Assembly (NCBI RefSeq): GCF_008641105.1
Contig: NZ_VTTI01000002.1
Coordinates: 303,141-367,140, forward strand
From: Halopseudomonas salina
Lineage (GTDB): Bacteria; Pseudomonadota; Gammaproteobacteria; Pseudomonadales; Pseudomonadaceae
Direction: 5' to 3'
DNA: 64,000 nucleotides
Positions 28,961 through 38,771 of the stretch are shown one piece after another; positions within the stretch are counted from its first letter, which is position 1; the number at the start of each line of letters is the position of its first letter. The translations under genes and the position numbers were made by a program. The notes beneath the pieces were generated by a model that saw nothing but the letters and a program-made list of their open reading frames with translations, did not search any database and had not been told where the DNA came from.

Positions 28961-29083
28961 AGCGGCAAGCTTCAAGCTTCAAGCGGCAAGTTAAAAGCAG
29001 GGGGCGGAGCAGGAAGCTGGAAGTTTTGGCTCTGGCTTTGGCTTGTAGCCTGTCGCTTGCAGCTTGGGCTTACGGCTTGCTGC
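28961..29083. repeat. Heptad-periodic inverted repeat between the Usp gene and the DUF1289 gene
   Basis: The left arm at 28963-28990 has GCTTCAA and GCGGCAA units; the right arm at 29034-29080 has GCTTGNN units. It is the same family as the copies at 19122 and 20852. Here it sits between convergent genes, where the hairpin could act in both directions as a transcription or RNA-decay barrier. Confidence 0.78.
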
Positions 29084-29539
29084 TCAGCCGGAGGTGTTTC
29101 CGGCCGCATACCTTTGATAATAAGCTTCCGACAGGCTGAAATAGTCCCTGTCGATCTCCTCGCGTAGCTGCTTCAGTGTGAGATCCGTATAGCCCTGTCG
29201 TGCCCGCATGCCACATTCTTCAAGTGCTGGAGCATCAGCGCGGCTCAACAGACGCCAGGCCTGGTACGCCATGGGCTGGCTCTCGTTGAAAAGCATCTGC
29301 TTGGCTGCCATCGCTTCACGTAGTTGCAATGCAGATACGACTTCTATCCGCGCCAATACTATCTGCCCGAGCAACTGTTCCAAGCGGCTCCAGACCGCAG
29401 CTTTCTGCACAGGCTGGTAGCGATTCCAGTCGATAATCTCGTGGCTGAAGCGTTTGCAGCCGCGGCACACCAGATCGCCATAGACTGTCGAACACAAGCC
29501 TACGCAGGGTGTTTTGCTGGTGTAAGAGGTTTCTGTCAT
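29084..29539 (-). CDS. DUF1289 domain-containing protein
   Basis: A 151-residue protein with the DUF1289 motif at its N-terminus: KTPCVGLCSTVYGDLVCRGCKRFSHEIIDWNRY. Its four cysteines (C-x3-C, C-x2-C) suggest a small metal site, either zinc or an iron-sulfur cluster; which one is not known. The rest (residues ~50-150) is predicted helical with no recognisable domain. Divergent from acnB, with 340 bases between, which may allow shared regulation with aconitase. Function unknown. Confidence 0.8.
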   Translation of the reverse strand: MTETSYTSKTPCVGLCSTVYGDLVCRGCKRFSHEIIDWNRYQPVQKAAVWSRLEQLLGQIVLARIEVVSALQLREAMAAKQMLFNESQPMAYQAWRLLSRADAPALEECGMRARQGYTDLTLKQLREEIDRDYFSLSEAYYQRYAAGNTSG

Positions 29540-29648
29540 GGCCGGCTCCGCGTTGGCGGCCTATGGTAAATCAAGTGTCTTCCTGACCCCAGAACCACCA
29601 CTGACGATTTTATAAGCGTCTGATACGAAGGTCACAGAGCCCTCAAGC

Positions 29649-29677
29649 TTAACTTTGCCGGGCGCTTACTGTAGAAT
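29649..29677 (+). promoter_or_regulatory. Candidate sigma-70 promoter for acnB
   Basis: TTAACT (29649-29654) and TAGAAT (29672-29677) are separated by 17 bases. The -10 is a good match, the -35 moderate. It lies about 200 bases before the acnB start codon. Confidence 0.5.
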
Positions 29678-29770
29678 CGGCCCGCCGTTAGGGCTGCGTG
29701 ATCCGTTACCAGCTTGCCCGCCAGTAGCAACAGGCCGAGCCTGCTCCCCAGCCCTAAGTCCGGCATGCAG

Positions 29771-29821
29771 GGGAAGCACTGAATAACTCCCTTTTCGCAA
29801 GATGCTTATTCAGTGCTTCCC
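29771..29821 (+). repeat. Perfect 16-bp inverted repeat in the acnB leader
   Basis: The arms GGGAAGCACTGAATAA (29771-29786) and its exact complement TTATTCAGTGCTTCCC (29806-29821) enclose a 19-base loop. The stem is strong enough to control mRNA stability or translation of acnB, or it may be the remains of a miniature inverted-repeat element. No T tract follows, so it is not a standard terminator. It ends 58 bases before the GTG start. Confidence 0.85.
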
Positions 29822-29879
29822 TGGTCCGTGAGGATGACCGTTCCGCCGCAAGCAGAACAGACTGATGAGGGTAATAACT

Positions 29880-32474
29880 GTGCTAGAAGCCTATCGCAAA
29901 CATGTAGAAGAGCGCGCAGCCTTGGGCATCGTGCCCCAGCCGTTGAACGCCGAACAAACCGCCGGTCTGGTTGACCTGCTGAAGAATCCACCGGCTGGCG
30001 AAGAAGAGTTTCTGCTCGACCTTTTGACCAACCGCGTACCCCCGGGTGTTGATGAAGCCGCCTACGTCAAGGCCGGCTTCCTGGCTGCCGTGGCCAAGGG
30101 CGAAGTCACCTCCCCGCTGCTGACCAAACTGCGCGCCGTTGAATTGCTCGGCACCATGCAGGGCGGTTACAACATCGTCACCATGGTTGAGCTGCTCGAC
30201 AACGACGAGTTGGCCGCTGCTGCTGCCAAGGAACTCAAGCACACCCTGCTGATGTTCGACGCCTTCCACGACGTCGCTGATCGCGCCAAGAAGGGCAATG
30301 CCCACGCCAAGGAAGTCATGCAGTCCTGGGCCGATGGCGAGTGGTTCACCAACCGCCCCGCTGTTCCCGAAAAAGTCAGCCTGAGCGTATTCAAGGTACC
30401 TGGCGAAACCAACACTGACGACCTGTCCCCGGCTCCTGATGCCTGGTCACGTCCTGACATCCCGTTGCACGCGCTGGCCATGCTGAAAATGGCCCGTGAC
30501 GGCATCGTGCCTGATGAGCAAGGTTCCGTCGGCCCGCTGAAGATGATCGAAGAAGTCAAATCCAAGGGCTTCCCGGTTGCCTACGTAGGCGACGTCGTGG
30601 GTACCGGTTCCTCGCGTAAATCAGCTACCAACTCGGTTCTGTGGTTCTTCGGCGACGACGTTCCCTACGTACCGAACAAGCGCGCTGGTGGTTTCTGCTT
30701 CGGTAACAAGATCGCGCCTATCTTCTACAACACCATGGAAGATGCCGGCGCCCTGCCGATCGAGTTCGACGTCAACGAAATCAACACCGGCGACGTTATC
30801 GACGTTTACGTTTATGACGGCAAGGTCTGCAAGCACGGTACTGATGAAGTTATCACCACCTTCGAATTGAAGACTCAGGTGCTGCTCGATGAAGTACGCG
30901 CCGGCGGCCGTATCCCGCTGATCATCGGTCGCGGTCTGACCGACAAGGCTCGCGCCGAACTGGGTCTGCCCGCTGCTGATCTGTTCCGCCTGCCCGATGT
31001 ACCGGCTGCCAGCACCAAGGGTTTCACCCTGGCGCAGAAGATGGTCGGCAAGGCCTGCAACGTTGAGGGCGTACGCCCAGGCACCTACTGCGAGCCGAAG
31101 ATGACTACCGTTGGCTCCCAGGACACCACTGGCCCGATGACCCGTGACGAGCTGAAAGACCTGGCTTGCCTGGGCTTCTCCGCCGACCTGGTGATGCAGT
31201 CCTTCTGTCACACCGCGGCTTACCCCAAGCCCATCGACGTGACCACGCACCACACGTTGCCTGACTTCATCCACAACCGTGGTGGTGTTGCCCTGCGTCC
31301 TGGCGACGGCATCATCCACAGCTGGTTGAACCGCATGCTGCTGCCCGACACCGTCGGTACCGGTGGCGACTCGCACACCCGTTTCCCCATGGGCATTTCC
31401 TTCCCGGCCGGTTCCGGCCTGGTAGCCTTTGCCGCTGCCACCGGCGTGATGCCGCTGGACATGCCGGAATCGGTTCTGGTGCGCTTCAAGGGCGAAATGC
31501 AGCCCGGTATCACCCTGCGTGATCTGGTCCATGCAATCCCCTACTACGCGATCCAGGAAGGTCACCTGACCGTCGAGAAGAAGGGCAAGAAGAACATCTT
31601 CTCCGGCCGTATTCTCGAGATCGAAGGTCTGGACCACCTGACTGCCGAGCAGGCATTCGAGCTGTCCGACGCCTCTGCAGAGCGTTCCGCTGCCGGTTGC
31701 ACCATCAACCTGAGCGAAGAGTCGGTTGCCGAGTACCTGAAGTCCAACATCGTCCTGCTGCGCTGGATGATTGCCAACGGCTATCAGGATCCGCGTACCC
31801 TGGAGCGTCGTGCCCAGGCCATGGAAGCATGGCTGGCCGATCCCAAGCTGATGAAGGCCGATCCGGACGCCGAGTACGCTGCGATCATCGAGATCGATCT
31901 GGCCGACGTGAAAGAGCCGGTTCTGTGTGCTCCGAACGATCCGGACGATGCCCGTCTGCTGTCCCAGGTCGCTGGCGAGAAGATCGACGAAGTGTTCATC
32001 GGCTCGTGCATGACCAACATCGGTCACTTCCGCGCGGCTGGCAAGCTGCTCGAGAAGAACAAGGGTGCCCTGCCGACCCGTCTGTGGCTGGCCCCGCCGA
32101 CCAAGATGGATCAGTTCCAGCTCACCGAAGAAGGCTACTACGGCATCTACGGCAAGGCTGGCGCGCGCATGGAAATGCCCGGCTGCTCCCTGTGCATGGG
32201 TAACCAGGCACGCGTAGCTGCCAAGTCCACAGTCGTATCCACCTCCACGCGGAACTTCCCGAACCGCCTGGGTGATGGCGCCAATGTGTACCTGGCCTCT
32301 GCCGAGCTGGCTTCGGTTGCTTCGATTCTGGGTCGCCTGCCGACCGTTGAGGAATACATGGGCTACGCGGCTGAGCTCAACAGCATGTCTGCTGATATCT
32401 ACCGCTACATGAACTTCAACGAAATCGAGTCCTACCAGAAAGCCGCAGCGTCCATTCCGGTCACTGAGCTGTAA
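29880..32474 (+). CDS. acnB: Bifunctional aconitate hydratase 2 / 2-methylisocitrate dehydratase
   Basis: Main TCA-cycle aconitase, 864 residues, [4Fe-4S] enzyme of the AcnB type. The N-terminal HEAT-like domain ([21 protein letters not shown]) is AcnB-specific. The swivel domain includes [24 protein letters not shown]. The cluster cysteines occur in [19 protein letters not shown] and [13 protein letters not shown], and [26 protein letters not shown] is the substrate-binding core. I place the start at GTG 29880 (giving [11 protein letters not shown], the family start); an ATG five codons earlier at 29865 is the alternative. A clean terminator follows the stop. Confidence 0.96.
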   Translation: MLEAYRKHVEERAALGIVPQPLNAEQTAGLVDLLKNPPAGEEEFLLDLLTNRVPPGVDEAAYVKAGFLAAVAKGEVTSPLLTKLRAVELLGTMQGGYNIVTMVELLDNDELAAAAAKELKHTLLMFDAFHDVADRAKKGNAHAKEVMQSWADGEWFTNRPAVPEKVSLSVFKVPGETNTDDLSPAPDAWSRPDIPLHALAMLKMARDGIVPDEQGSVGPLKMIEEVKSKGFPVAYVGDVVGTGSSRKSATNSVLWFFGDDVPYVPNKRAGGFCFGNKIAPIFYNTMEDAGALPIEFDVNEINTGDVIDVYVYDGKVCKHGTDEVITTFELKTQVLLDEVRAGGRIPLIIGRGLTDKARAELGLPAADLFRLPDVPAASTKGFTLAQKMVGKACNVEGVRPGTYCEPKMTTVGSQDTTGPMTRDELKDLACLGFSADLVMQSFCHTAAYPKPIDVTTHHTLPDFIHNRGGVALRPGDGIIHSWLNRMLLPDTVGTGGDSHTRFPMGISFPAGSGLVAFAAATGVMPLDMPESVLVRFKGEMQPGITLRDLVHAIPYYAIQEGHLTVEKKGKKNIFSGRILEIEGLDHLTAEQAFELSDASAERSAAGCTINLSEESVAEYLKSNIVLLRWMIANGYQDPRTLERRAQAMEAWLADPKLMKADPDAEYAAIIEIDLADVKEPVLCAPNDPDDARLLSQVAGEKIDEVFIGSCMTNIGHFRAAGKLLEKNKGALPTRLWLAPPTKMDQFQLTEEGYYGIYGKAGARMEMPGCSLCMGNQARVAAKSTVVSTSTRNFPNRLGDGANVYLASAELASVASILGRLPTVEEYMGYAAELNSMSADIYRYMNFNEIESYQKAAASIPVTEL

Positions 32475-32490
32475 GCACTCCGCAGTACAG

Positions 32491-32517
32491 AAAACCCCAC
32501 TTCGGTGGGGTTTTTTT
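32491..32517 (+). terminator. Rho-independent terminator of acnB
   Basis: ACCCCAC-TTCG-GTGGGGT stem with a stable UUCG tetraloop, followed by seven T (32511-32517). Confidence 0.95.
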
Positions 32518-32591
32518 ATGCCTTGAACATCTACACCTGTCGGTAGTCCAAATGAGCGAACAAGACTCTCAACCTGAAGGAAACAAAGCTT

Positions 32592-32810
32592 ATGAAACAG
32601 TGGATTATGGCGTTGGTATGCGGCTTTGGCATTCTGACCCTGGCCGGCTGCGCCAGCGATTATCTGATCACTACCAATGATGGCACTATCCTCGAGGCAT
32701 CCGACAAACCCGAGATAGATGAAGACACCAAAATGCTGCGCTACAAGGACAACGAAGGCCGGATGCACCAGATCCCACAGTCCGATGTGGATCAGATCCA
32801 GGAACGTTGA
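32592..32810 (+). CDS. YgdI/YgdR family small lipoprotein (DUF903)
   Basis: A 72-residue lipoprotein with signal MKQWIMALVCGFGILTLAGC and lipobox LAGC. The acylated cysteine is residue 20 and the next residues are ASD, which makes outer-membrane sorting more likely than retention. The mature part YLITTNDGTILEASDKPEIDEDTKMLRYKDNEGRMHQIPQSDVDQIQER is a DUF903 SH3-like fold. AAGGAAAC precedes the start. Function of the family is unknown. Followed by an 11-base-stem hairpin. Confidence 0.9.
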   Translation: MKQWIMALVCGFGILTLAGCASDYLITTNDGTILEASDKPEIDEDTKMLRYKDNEGRMHQIPQSDVDQIQER

Positions 32811-32828
32811 TTCCGATGCTGCAACCTT

Positions 32829-32862
32829 AGCGGGCGCGAGGCTTCATAAGGTCGCGCCCGCT
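32829..32862 (+). terminator. Hairpin after the YgdR-like lipoprotein gene
   Basis: AGCGGGCGCGA (32829-32839) and TCGCGCCCGCT (32852-32862) form an 11-bp stem with a 12-base loop. No T tract follows; likely a terminator or 3' stabiliser. Confidence 0.6.
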
Positions 32863-33010
32863 TGCATGTCACTCCCAACAGCGCCGCTTGCGATGCCCTA
32901 CCCTGCGGGCGAGAGTGTGTTTCTAATTCACAACAACATCCACCAGGGTGCTTTTTTCTGCTATGAATAATGGTAGGTAGAAATTGCAGGGTAAAGGAAA
33001 AAACAAGGCT

Positions 33011-35638
33011 ATGGACAGGATCAGATTATCCGGGAAGTTTGTGTACCTGACCCGTCACGCCAGAGCAGCCGTTGCTCCCGGATGGCGCACCCGCAAGCTG
33101 GCGGCGACGATTCTAGCTATCATGATTAGTCTGCTTTCTACCTTGGTGATTTCCGCACCGCAAAAGTCGCTGAATATCGGCGTATACCAGAACCCACCCA
33201 AACTGTTTCTCGATGACAAAGGCAAACTGTCAGGGATTTTTGGCGATCTTTTCAATGAAATAGCCAGTCGTGAAGACTGGACCATCACACCTGTGCCCTG
33301 CGAATGGGACCAGTGCCTGAACCTGCTTGAAACAGGGGCAATCGACATCATGCCGGATGTCGCCCATAGCGAGTTCAGGGCTCGGACACTGGACTTTCAT
33401 GACACCCCTGCCCTGCATAGCTGGTCGCAAATTTATCAGCGAGCCCGTGGAGGGATCCGGGCGATTCCCGACCTGGATGGCAAGCGTGTCGCAGTGCTGA
33501 CCGGCTCGGTCCAGGAGCGCTACCTCACTCAGCTTGCTGACAATTTTGGTGTAACCGTAACCTGGATGTCAGTCAGCAACTATGCAGCGGGTTTTGCGCT
33601 GCTGGCGAATGGAGAAGTGGATGCCGCAGTAAGCAATCATCATTATGGAGACAGGCAGGCAATCACCATGGGGATCGAGGCGACACCGATCATCTTTCAA
33701 CCAGCCCGGCTTTTCTATACCGGCTCAGGTGGGCGCCACCTGAACGAGCTGGCGGCAATCGAAGCGTACCTTATCCGTTGGCAGGCAGACCCTGACTCGC
33801 CCTACCATGAGATCCTGCACCGCTGGAGCCAGCGCAATAGTTTGCTGGCGATACCGCCCTACATGATCGGTCTTTTGCTGCTGCTGGCCCTTGGACTGGT
33901 GATCGCGCTCATATTCAACCTCTTGCTGCGCCACCGCGTCGATCTGCACACGCGTGACCTGAAGACCAGTAAACAACGGCTGAATACGATCCTCGACAGC
34001 GTTCAGGCGCATATCTACATCAAGGATGAAGAGTTGAGATACCAGTACGCAAACCAGCGACTCTGCGGCCTGCTGGGCAAGACGCCAACCGAGGTTCTTG
34101 GCAAGACGGACAGGGAACTGTTCGAAAGTGAAACGGCAGAGCGTCGCCATTACAGCGACCGACTTGTCCTGGAACGGGGCGCGCGTTCAGCTAATGAGGA
34201 GCTAAGCGAGCTCTGCGACGAAGGCACCCAACGCACCTTCATCTCGGTAAAAATCCCCCTGCGCGACGCCGATGACCGGGTATACGGCCTATGTGGCATC
34301 GATACCGAGATAACCGAATACCGTAACATCCAGAAAGCCATCCACCAGTTGGCTTTCTACGACCCGCTGACGGATCTGCCCAACCGGGGTCTGTTTCTCG
34401 ACCGCGTGCGCCACGCACTGGCCAACCAGGAACAGACCGGTTTTGAGGGGGCCTTGCTGTTCATTGACCTGGATAACTTCAAGAACCTCAATGACAGCCT
34501 GGGTCACGAAAAAGGAGACCAGTTGCTCAAGCTGATCGCCGATAGGCTGCGCGAAGGCATGCGCCCTACCGATTCCCTGGCTCGTCTTGGCGGCGATGAG
34601 TTTGTTCTTCTTGTTGAGGGGTTACACCAGCAACTGAACGAGGCCGCGGACCAGGCGAAGATTCTGGCCCAGGTCACCATGGACCGAATAAGTGTACCTC
34701 TGCAGATTGGCAGAACTAGCCATGTTGCCACGGCAAGTATCGGTATAGTGATGTTCTGCGACGGTCTGAACAATCCCGAGGAGCTGCTCAAGCGTGCTGA
34801 GTTGGCCATGTATGAGGCAAAACAGCGGGGTCGCAACAACCTGCAGTTCTTCAATCCAATCATGCAGGCTGAAGCCAGCCGCCGCGCAAGCATAGAGGCT
34901 GATCTGCGCAAGGCAATCGAGCTCGATCAGTTGCAGCTTCACGTACAGCCCCAGGTGGACCACACAGGCAGGATCCTCGGGATGGAAGCATTGCTGCGCT
35001 GGACCCACCCTGACGAAGGCCTTATTCCCCCGGGCAGTTTTATCCCTATCGCCGAGTCCAGCGGGCTGATTATCAGTCTGGGCGAATGGGTGCTGCGCGA
35101 AGCCTGCACTCTACTTGATGAATGGGCACAATCCCCGGAAACGGCAGACAGGACGCTGGCGGTCAATATCAGTCCCAAGCAGTTCCGTCATCCCGGATTT
35201 GTGCAAACCGTCCTTACGCTGCTCGATGAGAGTCATTTTGATCCAAGGCGACTGGAGCTCGAGCTCACAGAGAGCCTCCTGGTCGAAGATGTACAGGACA
35301 CTGCAGAACGGATGCGCATACTGGGCGAACGCGGCGTGCGCTTTTCTCTGGATGATTTCGGTACCGGCTACGCCTCACTCGGGTATCTCAAGCGCCTGCC
35401 GTTATTCCAGCTGAAGATAGACCAGTCCTTTGTCAGGGATGTGTTGACCGATCCAAACGACATGGCCATTGTCAGCACCATCGTCGCCTTGGGTAACAGC
35501 CTGGATCTGCGGGTAATCGCAGAGGGGGTGGAAACCGAGGCGCAGCGCGATCGACTTCTGCAGCTGGGCTGCCTTTTCTATCAGGGTTATTATTTCGGAC
35601 GACCCGCTCCAGCGGTCCGGCGGGTCGCCTCCGCCTGA
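33011..35638 (+). CDS. Periplasmic-binding/PAS/GGDEF/EAL dual c-di-GMP signalling protein
   Basis: A membrane receptor of about 875 residues carrying both cyclase and phosphodiesterase domains. Order: N-terminal membrane anchor, family-3 solute-binding domain in the periplasm (residues ~50-275), TM helix (MIGLLLLLALGLVIALIFNLLL), PAS domain (~330-440), GGDEF (~450-610) and EAL (~625-870). The cyclase site LARLGGDEF is intact with an RPTD I-site. EAL residues are also intact: MEALLRW, NISPKQF, LELELTESLL and FSLDDFGTGYASLGYLKRLP. Both activities are therefore possible. I chose the ATG at 33011; a TTG at 32984 is less likely. The ligand is unknown. Confidence 0.9.
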   Translation: MDRIRLSGKFVYLTRHARAAVAPGWRTRKLAATILAIMISLLSTLVISAPQKSLNIGVYQNPPKLFLDDKGKLSGIFGDLFNEIASREDWTITPVPCEWDQCLNLLETGAIDIMPDVAHSEFRARTLDFHDTPALHSWSQIYQRARGGIRAIPDLDGKRVAVLTGSVQERYLTQLADNFGVTVTWMSVSNYAAGFALLANGEVDAAVSNHHYGDRQAITMGIEATPIIFQPARLFYTGSGGRHLNELAAIEAYLIRWQADPDSPYHEILHRWSQRNSLLAIPPYMIGLLLLLALGLVIALIFNLLLRHRVDLHTRDLKTSKQRLNTILDSVQAHIYIKDEELRYQYANQRLCGLLGKTPTEVLGKTDRELFESETAERRHYSDRLVLERGARSANEELSELCDEGTQRTFISVKIPLRDADDRVYGLCGIDTEITEYRNIQKAIHQLAFYDPLTDLPNRGLFLDRVRHALANQEQTGFEGALLFIDLDNFKNLNDSLGHEKGDQLLKLIADRLREGMRPTDSLARLGGDEFVLLVEGLHQQLNEAADQAKILAQVTMDRISVPLQIGRTSHVATASIGIVMFCDGLNNPEELLKRAELAMYEAKQRGRNNLQFFNPIMQAEASRRASIEADLRKAIELDQLQLHVQPQVDHTGRILGMEALLRWTHPDEGLIPPGSFIPIAESSGLIISLGEWVLREACTLLDEWAQSPETADRTLAVNISPKQFRHPGFVQTVLTLLDESHFDPRRLELELTESLLVEDVQDTAERMRILGERGVRFSLDDFGTGYASLGYLKRLPLFQLKIDQSFVRDVLTDPNDMAIVSTIVALGNSLDLRVIAEGVETEAQRDRLLQLGCLFYQGYYFGRPAPAVRRVASA

Positions 35639-35762
35639 AAACTGCTCGGCACAGCAAGACCAGCGGCAGGTTTCAGCTATGGCATGCTGCCACCCAGGCG
35701 GCTAGAATACGCCGCTTTCCGCTTTCGTATCCGGCCCACGCCGCGCAGCCATGAGGTTCAGC

Positions 35763-37094
35763 ATGTCCCAGGTCCCCTCGACCAGTCCCAAAGTCGGTTT
35801 TATCAGTCTTGGATGCCCAAAGGCCCTGGTAGACTCCGAACGCATTCTCACCCAACTGCGCACTGAGGGTTACCAGGTGGTCCCCACCTATGAGGACGCT
35901 GACGTAGTGGTGGTCAACACCTGCGGCTTTATCGACAGCGCCAAGGCCGAATCTCTGGATGCGATTGGTGAAGCTATCGCCGCCAACGGCCGGGTCATCG
36001 TCACAGGCTGCATGGGTGTAGAGGAAAGTGCTATCCGCGATGTGCACCCCAGCGTCATGGCAGTTACCGGCCCGCAGCAGTACGAGCAGGTAGTTAACGC
36101 GGTGCATGAAGTGATTCCACCGCGCACCGACCACAACCCGCTGCTTGATCTGGTACCGCCCCAGGGCGTCAAGCTCACTCCGCGCCACTACGCCTATTTG
36201 AAAATCTCCGAAGGCTGCAACCACAGCTGCAGCTTCTGCATCATCCCCGGCATGCGCGGCAAGCTGGTGAGTCGCCCGGTGGGCGATGTGCTCAACGAAG
36301 CGCAAGGCCTGGCCAAGGCCGGCGTGCGTGAGCTATTGGTTATTTCCCAGGACACCAGCGCCTACGGCGTGGATATCAAGTACCGCACCGGCTTCTGGAA
36401 TGGCCGTCCGGTCAAATCGCGCATGACCGAAATGTGTGAAGCACTCAGCGAGCTGGGCATCTGGGTCCGTCTGCATTACGTCTACCCCTACCCACACGTG
36501 GATGAACTGATTCCTCTGATGGCCGAGGGCAAGATCCTGCCGTACCTGGATATCCCCTTCCAGCACGCCAGTCCGAAGATTCTCAAGGCGATGAAACGTC
36601 CTGCGTTTGAAGACAAGACCTTGGTGCGCATCAAGAAATGGCGCGAGATCTGTCCAGAGCTGACCATCCGCTCCACCTTCATCGTTGGCTTCCCCGGCGA
36701 GACCGAAGAAGACTTCCAGTATCTGCTCGACTGGCTGACCGAAGCCCAGCTCGATCGTGTGGGCTGCTTCAAGTATTCCGACGTTGAAGGTGCTCAAGCC
36801 AACGCGCTGCCTGATGCCGTGCCGGAAGAGGTGAAAGAGGACCGCTGGGAGCGATTCATGGCTCACCAACAGGTGATCAGCGCCGAGCGCCTGCAACAGA
36901 AGATCGGTAAGACCATTCAGGTGCTGATCGACGAAGTGGACGAAGAAGGTCCCATTGGCCGCTCGATGGCCGACGCGCCGGAAATCGACGGCAATGTCTA
37001 TATCAACACCGAACAAACCCTGCAGCCCGGCGATATTGTCAGCGTCACCGTATTCGATGCCGACGAATACGACCTCTGGGCTGAGCTGGCCTAG
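35763..37094 (+). CDS. rimO: Ribosomal protein S12 methylthiotransferase RimO
   Basis: Radical-SAM enzyme of 443 residues that methylthiolates Asp88/89 of ribosomal protein S12. The UPF0004 domain with cluster cysteines ([40 protein letters not shown]) comes first. The radical-SAM core follows, with the C-x3-C-x2-C motif CNHSCSFC, and a C-terminal TRAM domain ([29 protein letters not shown]). I chose the ATG at 35763, which has GAGG six bases upstream; an ATG four codons earlier is possible. A perfect 9-bp-stem hairpin follows the stop. Confidence 0.95.
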   Translation: MSQVPSTSPKVGFISLGCPKALVDSERILTQLRTEGYQVVPTYEDADVVVVNTCGFIDSAKAESLDAIGEAIAANGRVIVTGCMGVEESAIRDVHPSVMAVTGPQQYEQVVNAVHEVIPPRTDHNPLLDLVPPQGVKLTPRHYAYLKISEGCNHSCSFCIIPGMRGKLVSRPVGDVLNEAQGLAKAGVRELLVISQDTSAYGVDIKYRTGFWNGRPVKSRMTEMCEALSELGIWVRLHYVYPYPHVDELIPLMAEGKILPYLDIPFQHASPKILKAMKRPAFEDKTLVRIKKWREICPELTIRSTFIVGFPGETEEDFQYLLDWLTEAQLDRVGCFKYSDVEGAQANALPDAVPEEVKEDRWERFMAHQQVISAERLQQKIGKTIQVLIDEVDEEGPIGRSMADAPEIDGNVYINTEQTLQPGDIVSVTVFDADEYDLWAELA

Positions 37095-37107
37095 AGCTGA
37101 TCCGGAA

Positions 37108-37129
37108 GGGTCGAGGGCCACCTCGACCC
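37108..37129 (+). terminator. Hairpin after rimO
   Basis: GGGTCGAGG-GCCA-CCTCGACCC, a perfect 9-bp stem with a tetraloop, 14 bases after the rimO stop. No T tract, so termination is inferred. Confidence 0.6.
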
Positions 37130-37288
37130 ACTTGCTCGAGGCACCTGTTATCCCCTTCCAGGCTCTTGGCAGTTATGCAGAACTGCGGCATTATTTGGCG
37201 ATAGCGCGCTCGCTTGTCTACACCCTCCCTTGCGGCATGGATGTCCGATAAACCGCCTGCTCCGACTAACATGCGAAAGGACTCATCC

Positions 37289-37975
37289 ATGCCGCACCCC
37301 TTTGCAGCTGCCGTTATCTGTGCTCTTACCCTTCTTTTCGTATCCGCCTGCAGCACCCCGGTACCCGTCCAGATTCAGCTGGACAACCCGATGAGGGTGG
37401 GTGGAGAGGTGCAAAGTCCGAATCACATCAATGCTGCGAAAGGCTTTCTTCACAACATTGGCGCAGGCGACCTGGCTCTGATAGGTCTTGCCGAAGACCT
37501 TGCCACCCGAGCCAGGGAGGAGCCCGGCATGGCTGAGCTGGCACAGCGAGCCTTTGCCGGCGTCAACGATGAATATTTCGAACAGGTGTTCGCAGAGGTC
37601 TACGCGCGCCATCTCAGCTACTCACAACTGGTCGAGCTCGAGAAACTTTCAGCCAACGACGGTGTACAACGTTTCTTTCAAGCTCTTTTGCAGGCCGAGT
37701 TGGCAGGCGAACCATTTGATGATGAAGCATTGATGCGCCAGATGAATGCCGATGAAATTACCGAGATCCTGGTATTCGCTGAGAGTAACGGCGGGAAAGC
37801 GCTCATTCAGATGCAGCCTGAAATCAATCGTGAGCTATTGGAGGTCTCGGGAGTCTTGGGCGAAGCCCTGATACGTCAGTACATCCAGCAACAAAAAGCA
37901 CTCATGCTCAACGATGAAAACGTTGAAACCCAGAGCAGTGAGACTATGCCCACCACACGAATCCAGACCCTGTAG
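37289..37975 (+). CDS. DUF2059-type lipoprotein
   Basis: About 228 residues beginning MPHPFAAAVICALTLLFVSAC, a lipoprotein signal with lipobox VSAC. AAAGGA lies seven bases before this ATG, whereas an upstream ATG at 37271 has no such site. The C-terminal half (residues ~95-205) resembles DUF2059: two similar helical stretches, FAEVYARHLSYSQLVELEKLSANDGVQRFFQALLQAEL and LVFAESNGGKALIQMQPEINREL, match the family pattern of a helix bearing a small-residue turn before an aromatic or Gly-Lys segment. The role is unknown; some relatives are cell-envelope proteins. Monocistronic between rimO and the TetR gene. Confidence 0.75.
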   Translation: MPHPFAAAVICALTLLFVSACSTPVPVQIQLDNPMRVGGEVQSPNHINAAKGFLHNIGAGDLALIGLAEDLATRAREEPGMAELAQRAFAGVNDEYFEQVFAEVYARHLSYSQLVELEKLSANDGVQRFFQALLQAELAGEPFDDEALMRQMNADEITEILVFAESNGGKALIQMQPEINRELLEVSGVLGEALIRQYIQQQKALMLNDENVETQSSETMPTTRIQTL

Positions 37976-38044
37976 AGACTGGGACCTGCCGCTCCGTATT
38001 TCACGACGAACCACAGGGTTCCTGGACAAATCCGGGTCCGGAAT

Positions 38045-38689
38045 CTAGCGGCCCTGATCGAGTAGAGAGACGCCCAGCTTGAGTGCGGTGTCGGTGACCA
38101 CGTCTACGGGGGTGCGGTAGCCGTTGGCCATCCAGTGCAGTGCAATATGAATCACACCCCCCAGAATGCCCGCCTGCAACAATCCGTTAAAACGCTGACC
38201 GGGCCGGGCGAGTAAGCGGGCGATGTCATCGCTGGTCGCCTCCAGTGCTTTTTCAATTGCCTCGTCCACCGCGGGACTGATGCCGCGGATCTCGATCAGT
38301 AGCAACCGTGCAATGGTCGGGTTTTCCTTCAACCGCTGAAAATACGCCAACAGCATCGCTCTGCTGCGTACCACAGGATCTGCACCGGCGGCTTCGGCAG
38401 CCGCCATATTGTCTTCACGCATCCAACGTGCGGCTTGCTCGTAGCTTGCAATCAGCAGCTCATCGCTATGGGCGAAGGACTCGTAGAAGTAACGCTGGGT
38501 CAGGCCGGCCGCATCACACACCTGCTTTACACCCGAATGGCGGTAACCGTTCTCTCCATATACCCGTATGGCCGCATCGATCAGCTGTTGGCGTCGCTGC
38601 GCCTTGCGCTGTTCTACAGCCGAGCCGCGATAGCGTCTCTTCGGCTCAGGTTTTTTTTCAGCCGGCGCTGGGTTTGTGGTTATATTCAT
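38045..38689 (-). CDS. TetR family transcriptional regulator
   Basis: About 214 residues from the ATG at 38689. A basic leader (EKKPEPKRRYRG) precedes the HTH (residues ~35-80, RRQQLIDAAIRVYGENGYRHSGVKQVCDAAGLTQRYFYESFAHSDELL). A helical ligand domain follows, with the ALEATSDDIARLLARPGQRF segment near the end. The longer reading from 38719 uses TTG and is unlikely. It is divergent from the monooxygenase operon, and its probable operator overlaps the -10 of that promoter, so it is most likely the repressor, relieved by a ketone or alcohol. Ligand is inference. Confidence 0.87.
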   Translation of the reverse strand: MNITTNPAPAEKKPEPKRRYRGSAVEQRKAQRRQQLIDAAIRVYGENGYRHSGVKQVCDAAGLTQRYFYESFAHSDELLIASYEQAARWMREDNMAAAEAAGADPVVRSRAMLLAYFQRLKENPTIARLLLIEIRGISPAVDEAIEKALEATSDDIARLLARPGQRFNGLLQAGILGGVIHIALHWMANGYRTPVDVVTDTALKLGVSLLDQGR

Positions 38690-38712
38690 GAACTGAATTC
38701 TGACAACAGGGA

Positions 38713-38744
38713 TTGCCAAATCTTATATGACAATTTAGATTGTC
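38713..38744 (+). promoter_or_regulatory. Promoter with TetR-type operator for the monooxygenase operon
   Basis: TTGCCA (38713-38718) and TAGATT (38736-38741) are 17 bases apart, a good sigma-70 layout. The dyad GACAAT-TTAG-ATTGTC (38729-38744) overlaps the -10, as expected for a repressor site. The same half-site pattern TGACAA appears at 38701-38706. Likely the binding site of the divergent TetR protein. Confidence 0.7.
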
Positions 38745-38771
38745 ACCACCACCCATTGTCGGGATATTCCC

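Larger units (their letters stand above)
29540..29879. other. Intergenic region holding the acnB promoter and structured leader
   Basis: This 340-bp divergent gap contains no gene I can support. It holds a candidate acnB promoter (29649-29677). Two inverted repeats follow: 9-base arms TTAGGGCTG/CAGCCCTAA (29688-29696 and 29749-29757), then a perfect 16-base inverted repeat at 29771-29821. If the promoter is right, the acnB mRNA has a folded leader of about 195 bases. Confidence 0.6.

Noticed and set aside
30621..32768. Long minus-strand frame antisense to acnB
   Set aside because: It is the reverse frame of a strongly biased GC-rich gene; acnB itself is an unambiguous match and the antisense product has no domain.
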